Assembly: GCF_023657595.1 (NCBI RefSeq)
Contig: NZ_CP098323.1
Span: 2,318,001 to 2,382,000 of the forward strand
Direction: 5' to 3'
From: Cytobacillus firmus
GTDB taxonomy: Bacteria > Bacillota > Bacilli > Bacillales > Cytobacillaceae
Length of the DNA stretch: 64,000 bases
The position numbers and the translations under genes are program-made. The notes beneath the pieces were generated by a model, which was not told where the DNA came from, ran no database searches, and saw only the letters and a list, made by a program, of their open reading frames with translations. This document shows positions 8,117 to 17,461 of this stretch, piece after piece; positions within the stretch are counted from its first letter, which is position 1, and each line of letters begins with the position of its first letter.

Positions 8117-8524
8117 TTAAAGTGATTCAAAATATTCTTTTGCATGCTCTGCAGACTGGAACATTTTTACTTCTGTAACTTCTTTCTCGTCATATGCCAC
8201 TCCTAAAAATCCATCAGCAAGCTGAAGAATATCAGCTGATGAGGTTTTTTCATCTTCAACGACCACTGTTTCTTCCATTTCCAGCTGACCCTTTTCAGCC
8301 CATGACTGCACTTCGGCAGAGTACGTATCAATATTCATACCCTCATCAATCCGGTCATCCAGCTCGGCAATAGAGAGCGGCTTCTTTTCCCCTTCTGTGT
8401 TTGTGGCTTCATTGTATTCCTGGCTACTGTTTTCATTCTTTGCGGCTTCCTCTTTTTTCTCTTCACCCGCGCTGCAGGCTGACAGCATTACGCATGCGGT
8501 AAAAGAAAGAATCCATTTATGCAT
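8117..8524 (-). CDS. putative lipoprotein of unknown function
   Basis: A 135-residue protein with a lipoprotein signal: hydrophobic stretch followed by the lipobox LSAC with Cys17, then a charged Glu/Lys-rich linker. The rest is acidic with no motif I recognise. It should be anchored to the outer face of the membrane. AAGGAGATGAG precedes the ATG. Confidence 0.7.
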   Translation of the reverse strand: MHKWILSFTACVMLSACSAGEEKKEEAAKNENSSQEYNEATNTEGEKKPLSIAELDDRIDEGMNIDTYSAEVQSWAEKGQLEMEETVVVEDEKTSSADILQLADGFLGVAYDEKEVTEVKMFQSAEHAKEYFESL

Positions 8525-8591
8525 TCGGTCTCATCTCCTTCTTATTTTGTAAGCTAGTATTCTATTACCCCAATTATTAAGTGGCACTCAT

Positions 8592-8625
8592 AAAAAATGA
8601 AGCATCCCCTATAAAAGAATGCTTC
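8592..8625 (-). terminator. intrinsic terminator of the DUF3231 gene
   Basis: Stem GAAGCAT with its complement ATGCTTC, followed on the minus strand by a T-rich run. Confidence 0.65.
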
Positions 8626-8629
8626 ACCG

Positions 8630-9649
8630 CTATTTTTTTCTGAGTTCATCTCTATCAAGTGATTGAGGCGGCGTTTCCAGCCAGCCGTTGTCAATCATCA
8701 TTTTTGCTCCGTCGTCTGCAAAACTGCCGACTTTGATCATCATTTTAGCATACTGGATAGCCAAATCTTTTCTAATGCTTGCACCGATCGCGATTCCAAA
8801 GTCCATTACGCCGACCGCAGTTATACTTGCGATCAGAAACATCATTAATTTATCCGAAAAGGGTGTGATCGTTGAATCTGTGATGGACCCATCCCATGTG
8901 CTTGGATAGGCTACATCGTCATTTTTTAAGACATTGAGAAAATATTCAACATGCTCCAGGCTCATGTCATAGCCTTTTTTGAAATAATTGCTTATCATTT
9001 TTTCTTTAGCTACCTGGCTGAATGCTAAAAGCATAGTTTTGGCAATATTGGATAACTCGATATTCGTTCCTAGATGGGCAATTTCGATTGCCAGAAGCTG
9101 CCGTTTTTTGCCTGCAATCCCGCCAAGGAAACGTTGGTCTGATACATACTTTACCTTTTTAGGATATTCAATATAGGGTGATCGAATGAAAATCCCCTTT
9201 TCCTGCATGGCCTCAGCTGCCATATCAAAAAGTTTTTCGGTTTGTTCATAGTATTTTTTAAACATGCTGCGAACGTCTTTTCTTGCAGAAACTGATTTAG
9301 CAAGTGAATAGGCATTCAATCCAGTTCTTCCCAGATGATGCATGAATCTTAGATAGGTCACGTCTGAAAATAATTTGGGAGCGTCAATGTGCAGATCTTG
9401 CTCATTAAATCCATCAGGTATGGGAAATTCTTCTGTATTAAAGAGTGAGGCAATTTCGTCTATGTGATCCTCCGCGATAGTAAGTGCGTAGTTCAATACC
9501 GGCAGGACATCCGGATCTTCATTTGTTTTTATATAGTGCTTTATGCAGCAGACTGCTGCTGTATCTGCTATATAGGTGTTCCAGAGCATGGCCATTTCGG
9601 ACGATATTAATTTAGGAATACTGCTGCCGTTCATATTCTCACCAGCCAT
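8630..9649 (-). CDS. DUF3231 family protein (intact paralog)
   Basis: A 339-residue helical protein of the Bacillus DUF3231 family, made of two similar halves each with a ferritin-like pattern (SSEMAMLWNTYIADTA... and ...IEIAHLGTNIELSNIAKTML). The function is unknown; members are common in spore formers. No good ribosome site precedes the first ATG; the ATG at 9634 is an alternative. A second member at 59046-60059 carries a premature amber codon, so this may be the only working copy in the window. Confidence 0.8.
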   Translation of the reverse strand: MAGENMNGSSIPKLISSEMAMLWNTYIADTAAVCCIKHYIKTNEDPDVLPVLNYALTIAEDHIDEIASLFNTEEFPIPDGFNEQDLHIDAPKLFSDVTYLRFMHHLGRTGLNAYSLAKSVSARKDVRSMFKKYYEQTEKLFDMAAEAMQEKGIFIRSPYIEYPKKVKYVSDQRFLGGIAGKKRQLLAIEIAHLGTNIELSNIAKTMLLAFSQVAKEKMISNYFKKGYDMSLEHVEYFLNVLKNDDVAYPSTWDGSITDSTITPFSDKLMMFLIASITAVGVMDFGIAIGASIRKDLAIQYAKMMIKVGSFADDGAKMMIDNGWLETPPQSLDRDELRKK

Positions 9650-9756
9650 TTATAATTATATTTATATACTATAAACTTTATAATAGCCGATTTATAGCAA
9701 GTTCATTCAAAAATATGGAAATTCACTTCCAATATGTTTTCTGCAGGGTTATTAAG

Positions 9757-9784
9757 AAAAAGAACCAGCCGGATGGCCAGTTCT
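9757..9784 (-). terminator. intrinsic terminator of the beta-propeller gene
   Basis: Stem GAACTGGCC with GGCTGGTTC followed by TTTTTC on the minus strand. Confidence 0.8.
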
Positions 9785-9790
9785 CTAAAA

Positions 9791-11959
9791 TTAATTTAAC
9801 TTCAGTTCTCCTGCTTTTTGGAACCCATCTATATGATAGGCATCAACTTTTTGAGGTGAAATGCTATAAATGTAATCACCTATATAGATAAGCCTCTCGA
9901 TTGCATCTTCCCATTCTTCATAGATTGCTTCTTCTGTCTGATGGGTAATTTCACTTTGGAGCTCTATTCCGTTTTGGACAGTAATTTTGTATACTAACGC
10001 ACCCTGGAAGTCGAAAGTGGATTCAAACTGGCTTCCCTCTTTATTCTGATAGATCGAAATGGGGAAACCATATAGATTTTTCTTTTTATCAACGAGAAGC
10101 GCTTTATGGTCGTAGTTTAAAGGCGAGTAGGTGCCGCGTCCTCCGATTATTTCTGTATCCTTTTCAACAGGATTACTTGTATCACTTACATCGAATAAAG
10201 ATATTTTAACACCGTCCGTTGTAATAACAGGCTGGCTGCCAGCTCCTTTGCCTCCACTAATCTTTGTATCATGACCAAAGCCAATTAGATGATTTTCATC
10301 CAAAGGGTGCAGGTAATTGCTGAAGCCGGGTATTTTTAATTCACCGAGAACATAAGGTTTTTTCGGATTTGAGCCATCAATAACAAAGAGAGGATCGGTT
10401 TCCTTAAAAGTAACCATATAAATCCGGTCATTCATAAACCTTGCAGAGTAAATCCTCTCCCCTTTTGCCAGGTCTTCAAGCTGGCCAATCTGTTTTAAAT
10501 TCTTATCCAAAATGTAAAGGCTATTGGAGGAAGGAGTTCGTTCATCCCACGCTTCCCCCTTGGTTGTCACGACTCTGAAGTTTCCATTATACTCATCCAT
10601 TGAAAACTGATTTAAAACGGTGCCTTTTATTTCTGCAGATGTCTGGAATTCTACTTTTCCGTCTTTTATATTGAACTTAAAGATGCTCGTATCCGGATGC
10701 GGCATTGGTCTGTCCGCGATGATTTCATTATTGTATTGGGTGGCTGCCAGGTATAAATTGTTTTTGGACATGTAAAATTCATTTCCGCTGCCTAAGTAGC
10801 TTGTGACAGCTAATGGCTTCCTGCCGGCATTTAAATCCAATACAGCTATATTAATATAATTTGCATTTTGAGAACCGGGAAAATACTTTATTTCATTGTA
10901 ATCAACAATTTGCTGCTCTTTACTCTCGGCAGTATCATAATAACGGGGACGCAGATCGGCATTTTCATTTTTTTCCAGTATCCAATATTCGGGATGATAA
11001 CTTGTTATTAAATATACTTTTCCGTCCATTAACCTTGAAGAAAGCAGGCTGCCCTCAATGTCTGCCTCTCTAATTTTTTTTGGTTTTTGTTTATTTTCGA
11101 TATTATAAACAATTGTTTTGGCGGATTGAAATGCAGGTGCAATCTTTTTTTCGGCAGACGCCTTCCCAATGTGTTCAGGTACATCTTTATAACTGTGGCC
11201 TAAGATGATTAATTGGCTGCCTTCTATAAATAGCTGATAGGGAGAAAAGTTTCCATTAAAAGTTAATTGAGATTCCAGTTCCATTTTATCTGCCGGAACT
11301 GCCTTGATAATCTGGACTTTATTTTCGGAGATTTTGTATATGTGGGTTCCATCTGTTTTTATCAGATCGGCTTCATCAATACCCGATACTTGCACATTTG
11401 TCCCCGAAAAATCTGTTCCTGCAGAATCTTCTGAGCTCTTTGCACTGCTGCTTTCCTCGCTTACTGCTATATCCCTTCCGGAAAAGAAAGTCCTTTCTTC
11501 CTTAAGCATTCTTGAAAAATAACTGTTCAATTTTTCTCTTGAGCCGATTGCCGGCAATGTATTTATAACTTTAAAGGCTGTTTTTACTGATTGATTCAGA
11601 TTTTGTCCTCTCTTTGTTTTAACATCATCTGTGATCACCAATGTATAATGCGGTGAATACAGATTAAACCCTTCATCGGGCGGCTGAATTTCAATGGATT
11701 TATTATTGTTCCCCAGAGAGAGTTTTACCTGCTCTTTTTCTCCCTCCTCATTCAGAATATAAACAGAGGTACTGTTAACACTAGCCGGATTAAGTTCTTT
11801 TGAAAACGTAACCTCCCACACTTTATTGTTTAAAACAATTAATTCTTCATTAGTTCCTGCCAGAGTACTGACAATTTTTAGTTTGTTAAAGAATGAAAAA
11901 GACGCCAGTATGATAAGGACTAATGTAATACTGCCAAGAAAAAGCCATTTATTTTTCAT
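9791..11959 (-). CDS. membrane-anchored beta-propeller protein with Ig-like N-terminal domain
   Basis: A 722-residue exported protein. Residues about 6-24 form an uncleaved anchor or signal; about 35-140 look like an Ig-like SbsA domain (VWEVTFSKELNPASVNSTSVY), followed by a Ser-rich linker. From about 190 the protein matches the Beta_propel family, starting with the signature VSGIDEADLIKTDGTHIY and continuing with repeated blades. The role is unknown; related proteins are surface-attached. The ATG at 11959 is chosen because AAAAGGGG is well spaced; a GTG three codons upstream overlaps it. Confidence 0.85.
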   Translation of the reverse strand: MKNKWLFLGSITLVLIILASFSFFNKLKIVSTLAGTNEELIVLNNKVWEVTFSKELNPASVNSTSVYILNEEGEKEQVKLSLGNNNKSIEIQPPDEGFNLYSPHYTLVITDDVKTKRGQNLNQSVKTAFKVINTLPAIGSREKLNSYFSRMLKEERTFFSGRDIAVSEESSSAKSSEDSAGTDFSGTNVQVSGIDEADLIKTDGTHIYKISENKVQIIKAVPADKMELESQLTFNGNFSPYQLFIEGSQLIILGHSYKDVPEHIGKASAEKKIAPAFQSAKTIVYNIENKQKPKKIREADIEGSLLSSRLMDGKVYLITSYHPEYWILEKNENADLRPRYYDTAESKEQQIVDYNEIKYFPGSQNANYINIAVLDLNAGRKPLAVTSYLGSGNEFYMSKNNLYLAATQYNNEIIADRPMPHPDTSIFKFNIKDGKVEFQTSAEIKGTVLNQFSMDEYNGNFRVVTTKGEAWDERTPSSNSLYILDKNLKQIGQLEDLAKGERIYSARFMNDRIYMVTFKETDPLFVIDGSNPKKPYVLGELKIPGFSNYLHPLDENHLIGFGHDTKISGGKGAGSQPVITTDGVKISLFDVSDTSNPVEKDTEIIGGRGTYSPLNYDHKALLVDKKKNLYGFPISIYQNKEGSQFESTFDFQGALVYKITVQNGIELQSEITHQTEEAIYEEWEDAIERLIYIGDYIYSISPQKVDAYHIDGFQKAGELKLN

Positions 11960-12107
11960 AATAGACACCCCTTTTTAAGTAAGTTGACGCGCTCCATCTT
12001 CCAATAGTTACAAAATTTTCAAGAAAAACTTTTCCGAAATTAATGAATTTTCTTGATGCTAGAGTTAAAATTTTATTTATTACAGTAGAGGAAGAAGGTT
12101 TTCATTA

Positions 12108-13049
12108 TTGCAGGATGAAGGAAACAAAACGAACGGCTTTTTATTGCTGATATTAGCTAATATGATATGGGGAGGTAATTTTGTTATAGGGAGAATTGGT
12201 GTTGATTATTTTCCGCCTGTTCTTTTTTCCCTTATGCGCTGGATCATTGCCTTTCTTCTCTTAACTCCTTTTATGACAAAGCAGTTAAAAAATGATTGGA
12301 AAATTATAAGGAAGCATATGAAGATTCTTTTGCTTTTGGCCGTGACTGGTATTGCTGGTTACAATACAGTCATTTATGTGGCACTGCAATACACCACATC
12401 TATAAATGCGTCAGTCGTAAATAGTACAACTCCGCTTTTTATCGCCATTCTAGCCGTATTTATATTAAGAGAAAAGCTTTTGGCCCACCAGGCAGCAGGA
12501 ATCATCCTGTCAGTCTTTGGGATTATATTTGTCATTTCAAAGGGATCGTTTGAAGTGTTTCTTTCATGGAAAATAAATGCCGGGGATCTTTACGTTTTGG
12601 CAGCGGTTTTTATGTGGGCTTTGTATTCTGTGATTGGCAAAAAATATGCAGACGTGCTGCCTTTGCTATCTGCTTTTTATATTTCAGTTTTTCTTGGCAT
12701 TTTACTATTGGTACCCTTAAGCCTGGTTGAATATTTGTGGCTGCAGGCAGCAAAACCTGTCTTCACCCTTCCCTCTATAGGGATCTTGCTGTATGTTGGG
12801 TTTTTGGCTTCCATTATGGCTTTTCTTTCCTGGAATATTGGAGTTCACATAATCGGAGCAGCCAAAGCGGGGGTTTTTCTGAATCTGCTTCCTGTTTTCG
12901 CTATTATCTTCGCATTGTGTTTTACACATGAAAAATTGTATTTGTATCAGATAATTGGCGGGGGGATTGTGATTCTCGGTGTAGTCCTATCTTCCAGGAG
13001 AACTTTGCGATTAAGGACTCATTCACAAGAAGATACGTTTTCGGCCTAA
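12108..13049 (+). CDS. EamA/DMT-family transporter
   Basis: A 313-residue inner-membrane permease with ten predicted helices in two EamA repeats (about 10-145 and 160-300). The first repeat begins with NMIWGGNFVIGRIG, typical of drug/metabolite exporters. The substrate cannot be read from sequence. The TTG at 12108 is the start: GAAGAAGG lies nine bases upstream and the first in-frame ATG is only at codon 19, inside the first helix. Confidence 0.88.
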   Translation: MQDEGNKTNGFLLLILANMIWGGNFVIGRIGVDYFPPVLFSLMRWIIAFLLLTPFMTKQLKNDWKIIRKHMKILLLLAVTGIAGYNTVIYVALQYTTSINASVVNSTTPLFIAILAVFILREKLLAHQAAGIILSVFGIIFVISKGSFEVFLSWKINAGDLYVLAAVFMWALYSVIGKKYADVLPLLSAFYISVFLGILLLVPLSLVEYLWLQAAKPVFTLPSIGILLYVGFLASIMAFLSWNIGVHIIGAAKAGVFLNLLPVFAIIFALCFTHEKLYLYQIIGGGIVILGVVLSSRRTLRLRTHSQEDTFSA

Positions 13050-13086
13050 AAACTCCCCTCAGCTTCTGGCTGAGGGGAGTTTTCTT
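13049..13086 (+). terminator. intrinsic terminator
   Basis: Perfect stem AAAACTCCCCTCAGC with its complement, ending in a T-rich tract. Confidence 0.85.
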
Positions 13087-13093
13087 TTATATA

Positions 13094-13222
13094 TTACCAA
13101 TCCTGGGTACGCTCTAATAAATGATCAATTTCCACCTGTCTGATCATATAGCCAAGATCTTCTTCGGCAATCTCAGATGTAGATTCCAATAGCTGATCAA
13201 TATCCATTTGCACCAATCTCAT
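13094..13222 (-). CDS. small acidic protein, 42 aa
   Basis: Starts at an ATG behind TGGAGGTCTGGTT. The peptide (MRLVQMDIDQLLESTS...) is helical in character and acidic, with no membrane segment and a Trp at the C-terminus. I do not recognise a family. The good ribosome site and isolated position support coding. Confidence 0.5.
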   Translation of the reverse strand: MRLVQMDIDQLLESTSEIAEEDLGYMIRQVEIDHLLERTQDW

Positions 13223-13500
13223 AACCAGACCTCCATTTTAACACAGTAATCATAATTTATAATCTCTTTCCTGCTATACTATTCGCTGTTCAAATGACAG
13301 GTATGGGGGCAGCCGGAAAATATTATCAGTATTTAATACCCGGCTTTCCGAGATATCAATCATTTATGCAAAAATGAAGGTTGAATGAATGTTCATTTTT
13401 CTCACGCCTCAGCTTACCGGTTAATAGTATATAGTGAGTTTTAAAAAATCTTAACAGGGTATAGAGTCATAAAATACATTGCTGTTTGAAGGTGTCTATT

Positions 13501-13647
13501 ATGAAATCTAACTTTAGTGATTTTGCAAAGCTATTGGAATCTGCTCTTGATAAAGGGCAAACAGATACAGAAATGACCATCCATGAACTGCTTGATGATA
13601 TAAAAACTCAGCTTGAACCTCTTATCAACAAAAAGGAAATCGGCTAA
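13501..13647 (+). CDS. small protein, 48 aa
   Basis: ATG behind GAAGGTG. The product (MKSNFSDFAKLLESALDKGQ...) is soluble and mildly acidic, probably helical. Its stop lies within a terminator stem (GGAAATCGGC and complement), so gene and terminator form a compact unit. Family unknown. Confidence 0.5.
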   Translation: MKSNFSDFAKLLESALDKGQTDTEMTIHELLDDIKTQLEPLINKKEIG

Positions 13648-13666
13648 TGCGCCGATTTCCTTTTTT
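13635..13666 (+). terminator. intrinsic terminator of the 48-aa gene
   Basis: Stem AAGGAAATCGGC with its complement around taatgc, then TTTTTT; repeat copy D begins at the T-run. Confidence 0.8.
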
Positions 13667-13795
13667 CGCAGTCTAACAGGCAAATAAGGACAAAGACTAA
13701 GACCACGTCCTGTGACAACGTCTTTGTGACCCACTTCCTGTGGTCCTCAACTATCAATCAGTGGGGGAGCCCCACTGATTAAAGTTTTACTTTAT
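13666..13795 (-). repeat. dispersed modular intergenic repeat, copy D (shortest)
   Basis: About 130 bp. Family ends in slightly diverged form (ATAAAGTAAAAC, TAGACTGCGA) with the first hairpin and a middle related to copy B (ACGTCCTGTG, CCACTTCCTGTGG). The last hairpin is missing. The ATAAAG end overlaps the TAA stop of the CAP lipoprotein gene. Confidence 0.8.
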
Positions 13796-14646
13796 TTCGC
13801 TATGAACATTTGTGTCCAATAAGATCCGTCATCAGTATATCCTACACCAATATGCGTAAAGGTGCCGTTTAATATATTTTTCCGATGACCTTCACTTTCC
13901 ATCCATGCTTGTACCACTTGTTCAGGAGTCTGCTGCCCCATGGCAATATTTTCGCCTGCGGTACTGTAATTGACTCCAAAATCCCTCATCATGTCAAATG
14001 GCGAACCATAAGTTGGACTTGTATGGGAAAAGTAATTTTTCTGCTGCATATCATTTGATTTCGCCTGTGCCACACCACTTAGCGGTTTATCTGATTGTAA
14101 TGCATTAAGCCCATTTTTCTCCCGTTCTGCATTTGTTAATTGGATTACTTTAGATTCAAAGTTGTTTATGTCATCATTTTGAGCAACTGGTGCCTGTTCA
14201 CCTTGTCCTTGAGGCGCCTGGCCAGGCCCTTCCTGTGGAGGGGTTTGTGCTTGCGGCTGCTGGCTCTCTTGTCCAAACGGCTGAGCAAATTGACGCCCTT
14301 CAGCCTGTCCGCCTTCCATTCCCTGATTTTGCTGATTGTCCTCTCCAAATTGGTATAATGGCATGCCGCCATCATCAGCTAATTGGCTATGAGGGAAATC
14401 CTGACTTGGTGTTGCAGTGCTGTAAGAGTTGGGATCAATGGTAAGGTACCCGTTATTTACTTTTTGTAATTCAAGCGGAGCTGCTCCCCGTCTTTCTCTG
14501 TCCACATTCACATTATTAGGCTGGCTAATTTCTTTAAGGTCATCACCGGTTAATTCCCCTGTATCCATGCCCTGCTGAGTATTATTACATGCAGCAAGCG
14601 TTAGAATAAGGAAAACACCAAGAAGAAAGTTTTTCTTTAATAACAT
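13792..14646 (-). CDS. CAP/SCP-domain lipoprotein
   Basis: A 284-residue lipoprotein: signal with lipobox LAAC (Cys20), a long low-complexity Gln/Pro/Gly-rich linker at about 95-155, then a CAP domain at about 165-284 with LTNAEREKNGLNAL, FSHTSPTYGSPFDMM, GENIAMG and GHRKNILN. CAP proteins in Bacillus (YkwD type) are extracellular and of uncertain activity. The stop codon lies within the end of repeat copy D. It is divergent from a small Tyr-rich protein gene. Confidence 0.88.
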   Translation of the reverse strand: MLLKKNFLLGVFLILTLAACNNTQQGMDTGELTGDDLKEISQPNNVNVDRERRGAAPLELQKVNNGYLTIDPNSYSTATPSQDFPHSQLADDGGMPLYQFGEDNQQNQGMEGGQAEGRQFAQPFGQESQQPQAQTPPQEGPGQAPQGQGEQAPVAQNDDINNFESKVIQLTNAEREKNGLNALQSDKPLSGVAQAKSNDMQQKNYFSHTSPTYGSPFDMMRDFGVNYSTAGENIAMGQQTPEQVVQAWMESEGHRKNILNGTFTHIGVGYTDDGSYWTQMFIAK

Positions 14647-14798
14647 GGTCTTATTCTCCTTTAAAAAGTGTAAGTTTTACTTTTTTATCATACCGAGTAA
14701 GACGAAAATTATAGGTGGAAAATTGAGCACTCATCTTAAAGGCCACTTTAAAAGGTTTTGCATAGTTTATTTATAAAAGATGAGAAGGAGGATTCTCT

Positions 14799-14978
14799 TT
14801 GAGGCAATATATTATTACCGGCATGAATGGTGCCCATTATAACGGATATTCCCAGGTGCAGTATGGGCCCTGGTGTCAGCCTATTCAACAAGGATATCCC
14901 TATCACAGCATTTGGCATCCGAGTCATTTGCACTCCCAGCACTATACTGCAGCTCCACTGCAGAGATATTATTTCTAA
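14799..14978 (+). CDS. small Tyr/His/Gln-rich protein, 59 aa, possibly spore coat
   Basis: TTG start behind a strong AGAAGGAGG site. The peptide is rich in Tyr, His, Gln and Pro (GYSQVQYGPWCQPIQQGYPY). That composition is typical of small spore-coat or crust proteins, but the assignment rests on composition only. A terminator follows. Confidence 0.55.
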   Translation: MRQYIITGMNGAHYNGYSQVQYGPWCQPIQQGYPYHSIWHPSHLHSQHYTAAPLQRYYF

Positions 14979-14983
14979 AAATA

Positions 14984-15015
14984 AAAACGCATGCCGGATT
15001 GACATGCGTTTTTTA
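14984..15015. terminator. intrinsic terminator
   Basis: Stem AAACGCATG with CATGCGTTTTTT between the small Tyr-rich gene and the threonine aldolase gene, which converge. Confidence 0.8.
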
Positions 15016-15020
15016 TCTGG

Positions 15021-16052
15021 TTAAATGATTTGATCAGCTGTTTTTTTAATCGCTGTAATGGCCTGTTCAAGCTGGTTTCTGTTCACATCATAGTGCGTAA
15101 CAAAACGCACATAACTAGGGCCGAAAGTTCCTGAAAGAACTCCTTCAGCTTTTAATCTTTCAACAAATTCCGATGAATTCATCTTTAGATTTTTCACATC
15201 TGCCACAATAATATTCGTATCCACCTGGTTTACAATTTCAATGCCATTAATTTGGCCAAGCTGCTGTGAAAGGTATTGGGCATTTTCATGGTCCTCTGCC
15301 AGGCGTTCTCTCATTTGTGTTAATGCAATAAGGCCTGGGGCAGCTAGGATGCCTGCCTGGCGGAGTCCCCCGCCGAGTCTTTTGCGCCATTTTCTGGCGG
15401 CTGTTATGAAATCTCTATTTCCTGCCAGTATGGATCCGACGGGAGCACCAAGCCCTTTGGATAGGCATACCTGGACAGTGTTGCAATGCTTTGCTAATTC
15501 GGAAGCCGGGAGATTCAGTGCTGCTGCGGCATTGAATAATCTTGCGCCATCTATATGTACAGGAACGTTATTTGCTTTTGCGATAGTATGAATTTCTTTC
15601 ATGTTATCAATGGGTATAACGGCACCACCGGCTCTATTATGCGTGTTTTCAAGGCAAATCAAGCCTGTTTCAGGAAAATGCTGATCCTCTCCCCTAATGG
15701 CATACTCCACATCCGAGGGATTCATTGCCCCTCTTGACCCGTTTATCGTTCTCGTCTGAACGCCGGCAAAAGCAGAAGGAGCTCCGCTTTCATAATAAAA
15801 AATATGGCTTTCTGCTTCGAGAATAATTTCATTGCCCGGTCGGCAATGTGTTAAAATGGCGATCTGGTTTCCCTGTGTGCCGCTCGTTACAAAAAGAGCT
15901 GCTTCCTTTCCAAGCACTTCAGCAGCTGTCTCCTCCAGTTGATTTATTGAAGGATCCTCTCCATAAACATCATCTCCAACTTCCGCTTCATAAGCCGCTT
16001 TTCTCATAGCTTCAGTCGGCTTTGTGACTGTATCGCTTCTTAAATCAATCAT
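15021..16052 (-). CDS. ltaE: low-specificity L-threonine aldolase
   Basis: A PLP enzyme that splits L-threonine or allo-threonine to glycine and acetaldehyde. The 343 residues begin with the family signature MIDLRSDTVTKPT and include Asp168 (HIDGAR) and the PLP-binding Lys199 (CLSKGLGAPVGS). Length and motifs fit the family. The gene stands alone, with a terminator behind it and the long qox upstream region before it. Confidence 0.93.
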   Translation of the reverse strand: MIDLRSDTVTKPTEAMRKAAYEAEVGDDVYGEDPSINQLEETAAEVLGKEAALFVTSGTQGNQIAILTHCRPGNEIILEAESHIFYYESGAPSAFAGVQTRTINGSRGAMNPSDVEYAIRGEDQHFPETGLICLENTHNRAGGAVIPIDNMKEIHTIAKANNVPVHIDGARLFNAAAALNLPASELAKHCNTVQVCLSKGLGAPVGSILAGNRDFITAARKWRKRLGGGLRQAGILAAPGLIALTQMRERLAEDHENAQYLSQQLGQINGIEIVNQVDTNIIVADVKNLKMNSSEFVERLKAEGVLSGTFGPSYVRFVTHYDVNRNQLEQAITAIKKTADQII

Positions 16053-16468
16053 GTCCTCACCCTGTCTCTATCTATATTATTTTTACTTCATGTTACTGTA
16101 CTATTCTGTATTTTTCAATTAATAAGAAAGAGCCCTATAAAGAGTTCCTTGGCAATAAATATACCAAAACCAAAAGTTCAAAATTTGTTCAAGATTTAAA
16201 TATAAGGCGCAAAACCCAATAACAATGCTATTTGCAGAAAATGAAATGCTGTCCAAACACTTTACATAAATTTCCTTCTCACTTTTGTCACAACTTTTCA
16301 CAATTGCTTATGTTAATATCATTTACACAGTGATAACTAAGTTAAATAAGTGTTTCAAGAGTGTGCATTTTTCCCAGCTATATATTTTTTTGGCATCTTT
16401 GTGAAAATACGCACATTATTTGTGAATTATTTAACAATAGTTTTTGTTTAAAGGAGATGAAACATCAG
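16053..16468. promoter_or_regulatory. upstream region of qoxABCD, no gene seen
   Basis: About 415 AT-rich bases between the divergent ltaE and qoxA genes. A 60-codon frame on the minus strand has no ribosome site and an unlikely composition, so I read the stretch as regulatory. It holds several TTGTGA/TCACAA-type half sites and a Rex-like site at 16420. Full promoter elements cannot be fixed by eye. Confidence 0.5.
16420..16437. promoter_or_regulatory. possible Rex-type operator upstream of qoxA
   Basis: TTGTGAATTATTTAACAA matches the Rex pattern TTGTGAA-N4-TTCACAA with one mismatch. It lies 32 bp before the qoxA ATG. Rex senses NADH/NAD and controls respiration genes in Bacillus. Confidence 0.35.
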
Positions 16469-17461
16469 ATGAAGAAAATGCTGCTCTCTTTAACAGCTAT
16501 ATTGCCGATGCTTATTCTCAGCGGCTGCAATATGGTTGTGTTTGAACCGCAGGGGCCTGTTGCAAGAAGCATTACCGAATTAATTAACTGGTCCCTGATC
16601 TGGATGCTTCTTGTTGTAGTAGTCGTATTTGGATTATTCGGCTACATCGTCTGGAAATATCGTGAGAAACCAGAAAATAAGGATTATGAACCGCCTGAGG
16701 AACATGGAAGCACACTCCTTGAAATTATCTGGACCGGGATTCCTATCTTAATTGTCATTGCGTTAACAATCCCGACCGTAAAAACACTTTATGCTCTTGA
16801 AGAAGCACCAAGAGGCTACGAAGAAAAAGAGCCAATTACGATACATGTAACATCTGCAGACTGGAAATGGATTTTCAGTTATCCAGAAGAAGGAATTGAG
16901 ACGGTGAACTATGTCAATATTCCTGAGGATAGGCCTGTACTTTTCAAAATGACTTCTGCAAGCACCATGCAATCTTTCTGGGTGCCTGCACTTGGCGGAC
17001 AAAAGTACACCATGCCGAAAATGGAAACAGAATTATATCTTCTTGCAGACAACCCTGGATCATATGAAGGTCAAAATACGAACTTTAACGGCCGCGGCTA
17101 TGCGGATATGAAATTTGAAGTGCTCGCTCAAACCCAGAAAGATTTTGACCAATGGGTTGAAGATGTTAAGGATACAGCGCCTAAATTGACAGAGAAAGAA
17201 TATGTAGGGCTGCTGAAGCCTACTCATCTAGGAAGGCTGACCTATTCAAATACTCATTTGGAATGGGTGAATCATGCCGATCCTGACTCTAAGGCATATA
17301 CAAATCCTGAACTCTACAGAGGTCATGGATATCAGGGTAAGACATTCGAAGAAGACGATAATTATAAAAATGAGAAACCGAATGTAATTGAAGGTCATGG
17401 CGAAGATAAGGGCCATGATGACAGTGAAGAAAACCATGGAGGTGACCATCATGGGCATTAA
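16469..17461 (+). CDS. qoxA: quinol oxidase aa3 subunit II (lipoprotein)
   Basis: Subunit II of the menaquinol-oxidising aa3 terminal oxidase. The 330-residue protein has a lipobox LSGC (Cys20), two membrane helices (about 35-60 and 80-105), and a cupredoxin domain (about 125-225) that lacks the CuA ligands, as expected for a quinol rather than cytochrome c oxidase. The start is the ATG behind AAGGAG; an earlier ATG at 16457 touches that site. The C-terminal 25 residues are very rich in His, Asp and Glu, which I do not recall from B. subtilis QoxA. It overlaps qoxB. Confidence 0.93.
   Translation: MKKMLLSLTAILPMLILSGCNMVVFEPQGPVARSITELINWSLIWMLLVVVVVFGLFGYIVWKYREKPENKDYEPPEEHGSTLLEIIWTGIPILIVIALTIPTVKTLYALEEAPRGYEEKEPITIHVTSADWKWIFSYPEEGIETVNYVNIPEDRPVLFKMTSASTMQSFWVPALGGQKYTMPKMETELYLLADNPGSYEGQNTNFNGRGYADMKFEVLAQTQKDFDQWVEDVKDTAPKLTEKEYVGLLKPTHLGRLTYSNTHLEWVNHADPDSKAYTNPELYRGHGYQGKTFEEDDNYKNEKPNVIEGHGEDKGHDDSEENHGGDHHGH

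Noticed and set aside
12115..12117. ATG at 12115 as start of the EamA transporter
   Set aside because: It is out of frame with the transporter; the TTG at 12108 has the ribosome site at proper distance.
16119..16301. 60-codon frame in the qox upstream region
   Set aside because: No ribosome site, low-complexity AT-driven composition; the region is better read as regulatory.
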